Below, piece after piece: positions 63,708 through 64,000 of a stretch of 64,000 nucleotides of DNA. A program made the translations under genes and the position numbers. Source of the DNA: an uncultured Rhizobiaceae group bacterium (GTDB taxonomy: Bacteria; Pseudomonadota; Alphaproteobacteria; Rhizobiales; Rhizobiaceae); the NCBI GenBank assembly GCA_937930845.1, contig CALHBJ010000014.1, forward strand, positions 1 to 64,000. Direction: 5' to 3'. The notes under the pieces are model-generated. The model did not search any database, had not been told where the DNA came from, and saw only the letters and a program-made list of their open reading frames with translations. Position 1 is the stretch's first letter. The number at the start of each line of letters is the position of its first letter.

Positions 63708-64000
63708 CTATTTCACCTCCATGGTGGGAGCTGGCGAAAATATAAACATATTCAGCCCCAAACGACGGCGCGTGACGGAATAGAGCGCGGCGGCCTCAAA
63801 AATCATGGCGAAAGTCGTGGCCCAGGCAGCGCCATAAAGCCCGTATTTGGGGATCAGCGAGATGTTCAGCAAGACATTTACCAACAGTGTGACGCCGTAT
63901 ACGGCGGCGCAGATGTTTTGCTGGCCAGACATGTTCAACACACTTTCCGTGGGGCCAATGGCTGCGCGGGCGATGATGCCCACCACCAAAATGAACAAGA
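63708..64000 (-). CDS. Polysaccharide flippase (Wzx/MVF-like), C-terminal part
   Basis: The last 97 or so residues of a polytopic membrane protein; the gene starts beyond the right edge. The visible part has three helices (about ILVVGIIARAAIG, VYGVTLLVNVLLNISLI, and YGAAWATTFAMIFEAAALY). IPKYGLYGAAWAT is typical of polysaccharide exporters of the MATE-like Wzx superfamily. It is the upstream partner of the GNAT gene and points to a surface-polysaccharide cluster running out of the window. Confidence 0.75.
   Translation of the reverse strand, partial: LFILVVGIIARAAIGPTESVLNMSGQQNICAAVYGVTLLVNVLLNISLIPKYGLYGAAWATTFAMIFEAAALYSVTRRRLGLNMFIFSPAPTMEVK

Noticed and set aside
1-64000. CRISPR array
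   Set aside because: No regularly spaced direct repeats and no cas genes were seen.

Overview
The window is a stretch of alphaproteobacterial chromosome, most likely from the Hyphomicrobiales (Rhizobiales). This rests on the argH-lptM-lysA order, the TIGR02302/DUF4175 protein, rpmF beside mtgA and ispA, etfBA followed by a rhomboid protease, a PduO-type adenosyltransferase and a small twin-transmembrane protein, ExoD, and use of the MEP isoprenoid pathway (ispG). Genes for catabolism of ectoine, inositol, mevalonate and possibly malonate suggest a marine or host-associated heterotroph. Species cannot be named from the sequence alone.

Region 1 (1-4088) is an accessory segment, visibly richer in A+T than the rest. 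It opens with the last codons and right end of an IS3-family element, followed by two convergent genes. One is an HNH endonuclease with a probable modified-base reader domain. The other is a large protein joining a Mrr/PD-(D/E)XK-like nuclease region to a PIN-like domain. The segment ends at a 20-base copy of a tRNA-Ser 3' end, which looks like an attachment site. No integrase is visible.

Region 2 (4477-12005) holds an exported DUF3179 protein and the most striking gene of the window, a 2026-residue SIR2-STAND-TPR protein. This is the layout of an NAD-degrading, nucleotide-switched immune receptor (AVAST/Avs5-like), but its SIR2 domain is split by about 400 residues and its Walker A motif ends in GKG. 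It starts at a non-ATG codon and has no obvious partner gene.

Region 3 (12226-26996) is catabolic. It contains degradative HMG-CoA reductase and HMG-CoA lyase with an EamA transporter (mevalonate catabolism), doeA-doeB (ectoine hydrolysis), a malonyl-CoA synthetase, and an inositol operon iolD-iolC-iolB-iolJ. A LacI-type repressor lies next to the iol operon; near-identical operator palindromes sit in front of iolD and in front of the repressor and its divergent EamA transporter. cysQ follows.

Region 4 (27251-34579) is redox and signalling: two c-type cytochromes, a membrane GGDEF-EAL protein, and a two-subunit molybdenum hydroxylase with a divergent TetR regulator.

Region 5 (34678-64000) is mostly core: ispG, a lytic transglycosylase, an OhrR-like regulator facing an exported hydrolase and an exported Rid protein, ispA, mtgA, rpmF, acyl-CoA metabolism genes, tlpA, argH, lptM, lysA, mscS, DUF4175, etfBA (with a long perfect palindrome upstream), rhomboid, adenosyltransferase, transporters, gluQRS, a 3-methyladenine glycosylase, a second HNH protein, dsbB, exoD and tRNA-Leu(CAA). 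The window ends with a CelD/BcsL-type GNAT gene and the 3' part of a polysaccharide flippase gene, probably the start of a surface-polysaccharide cluster.
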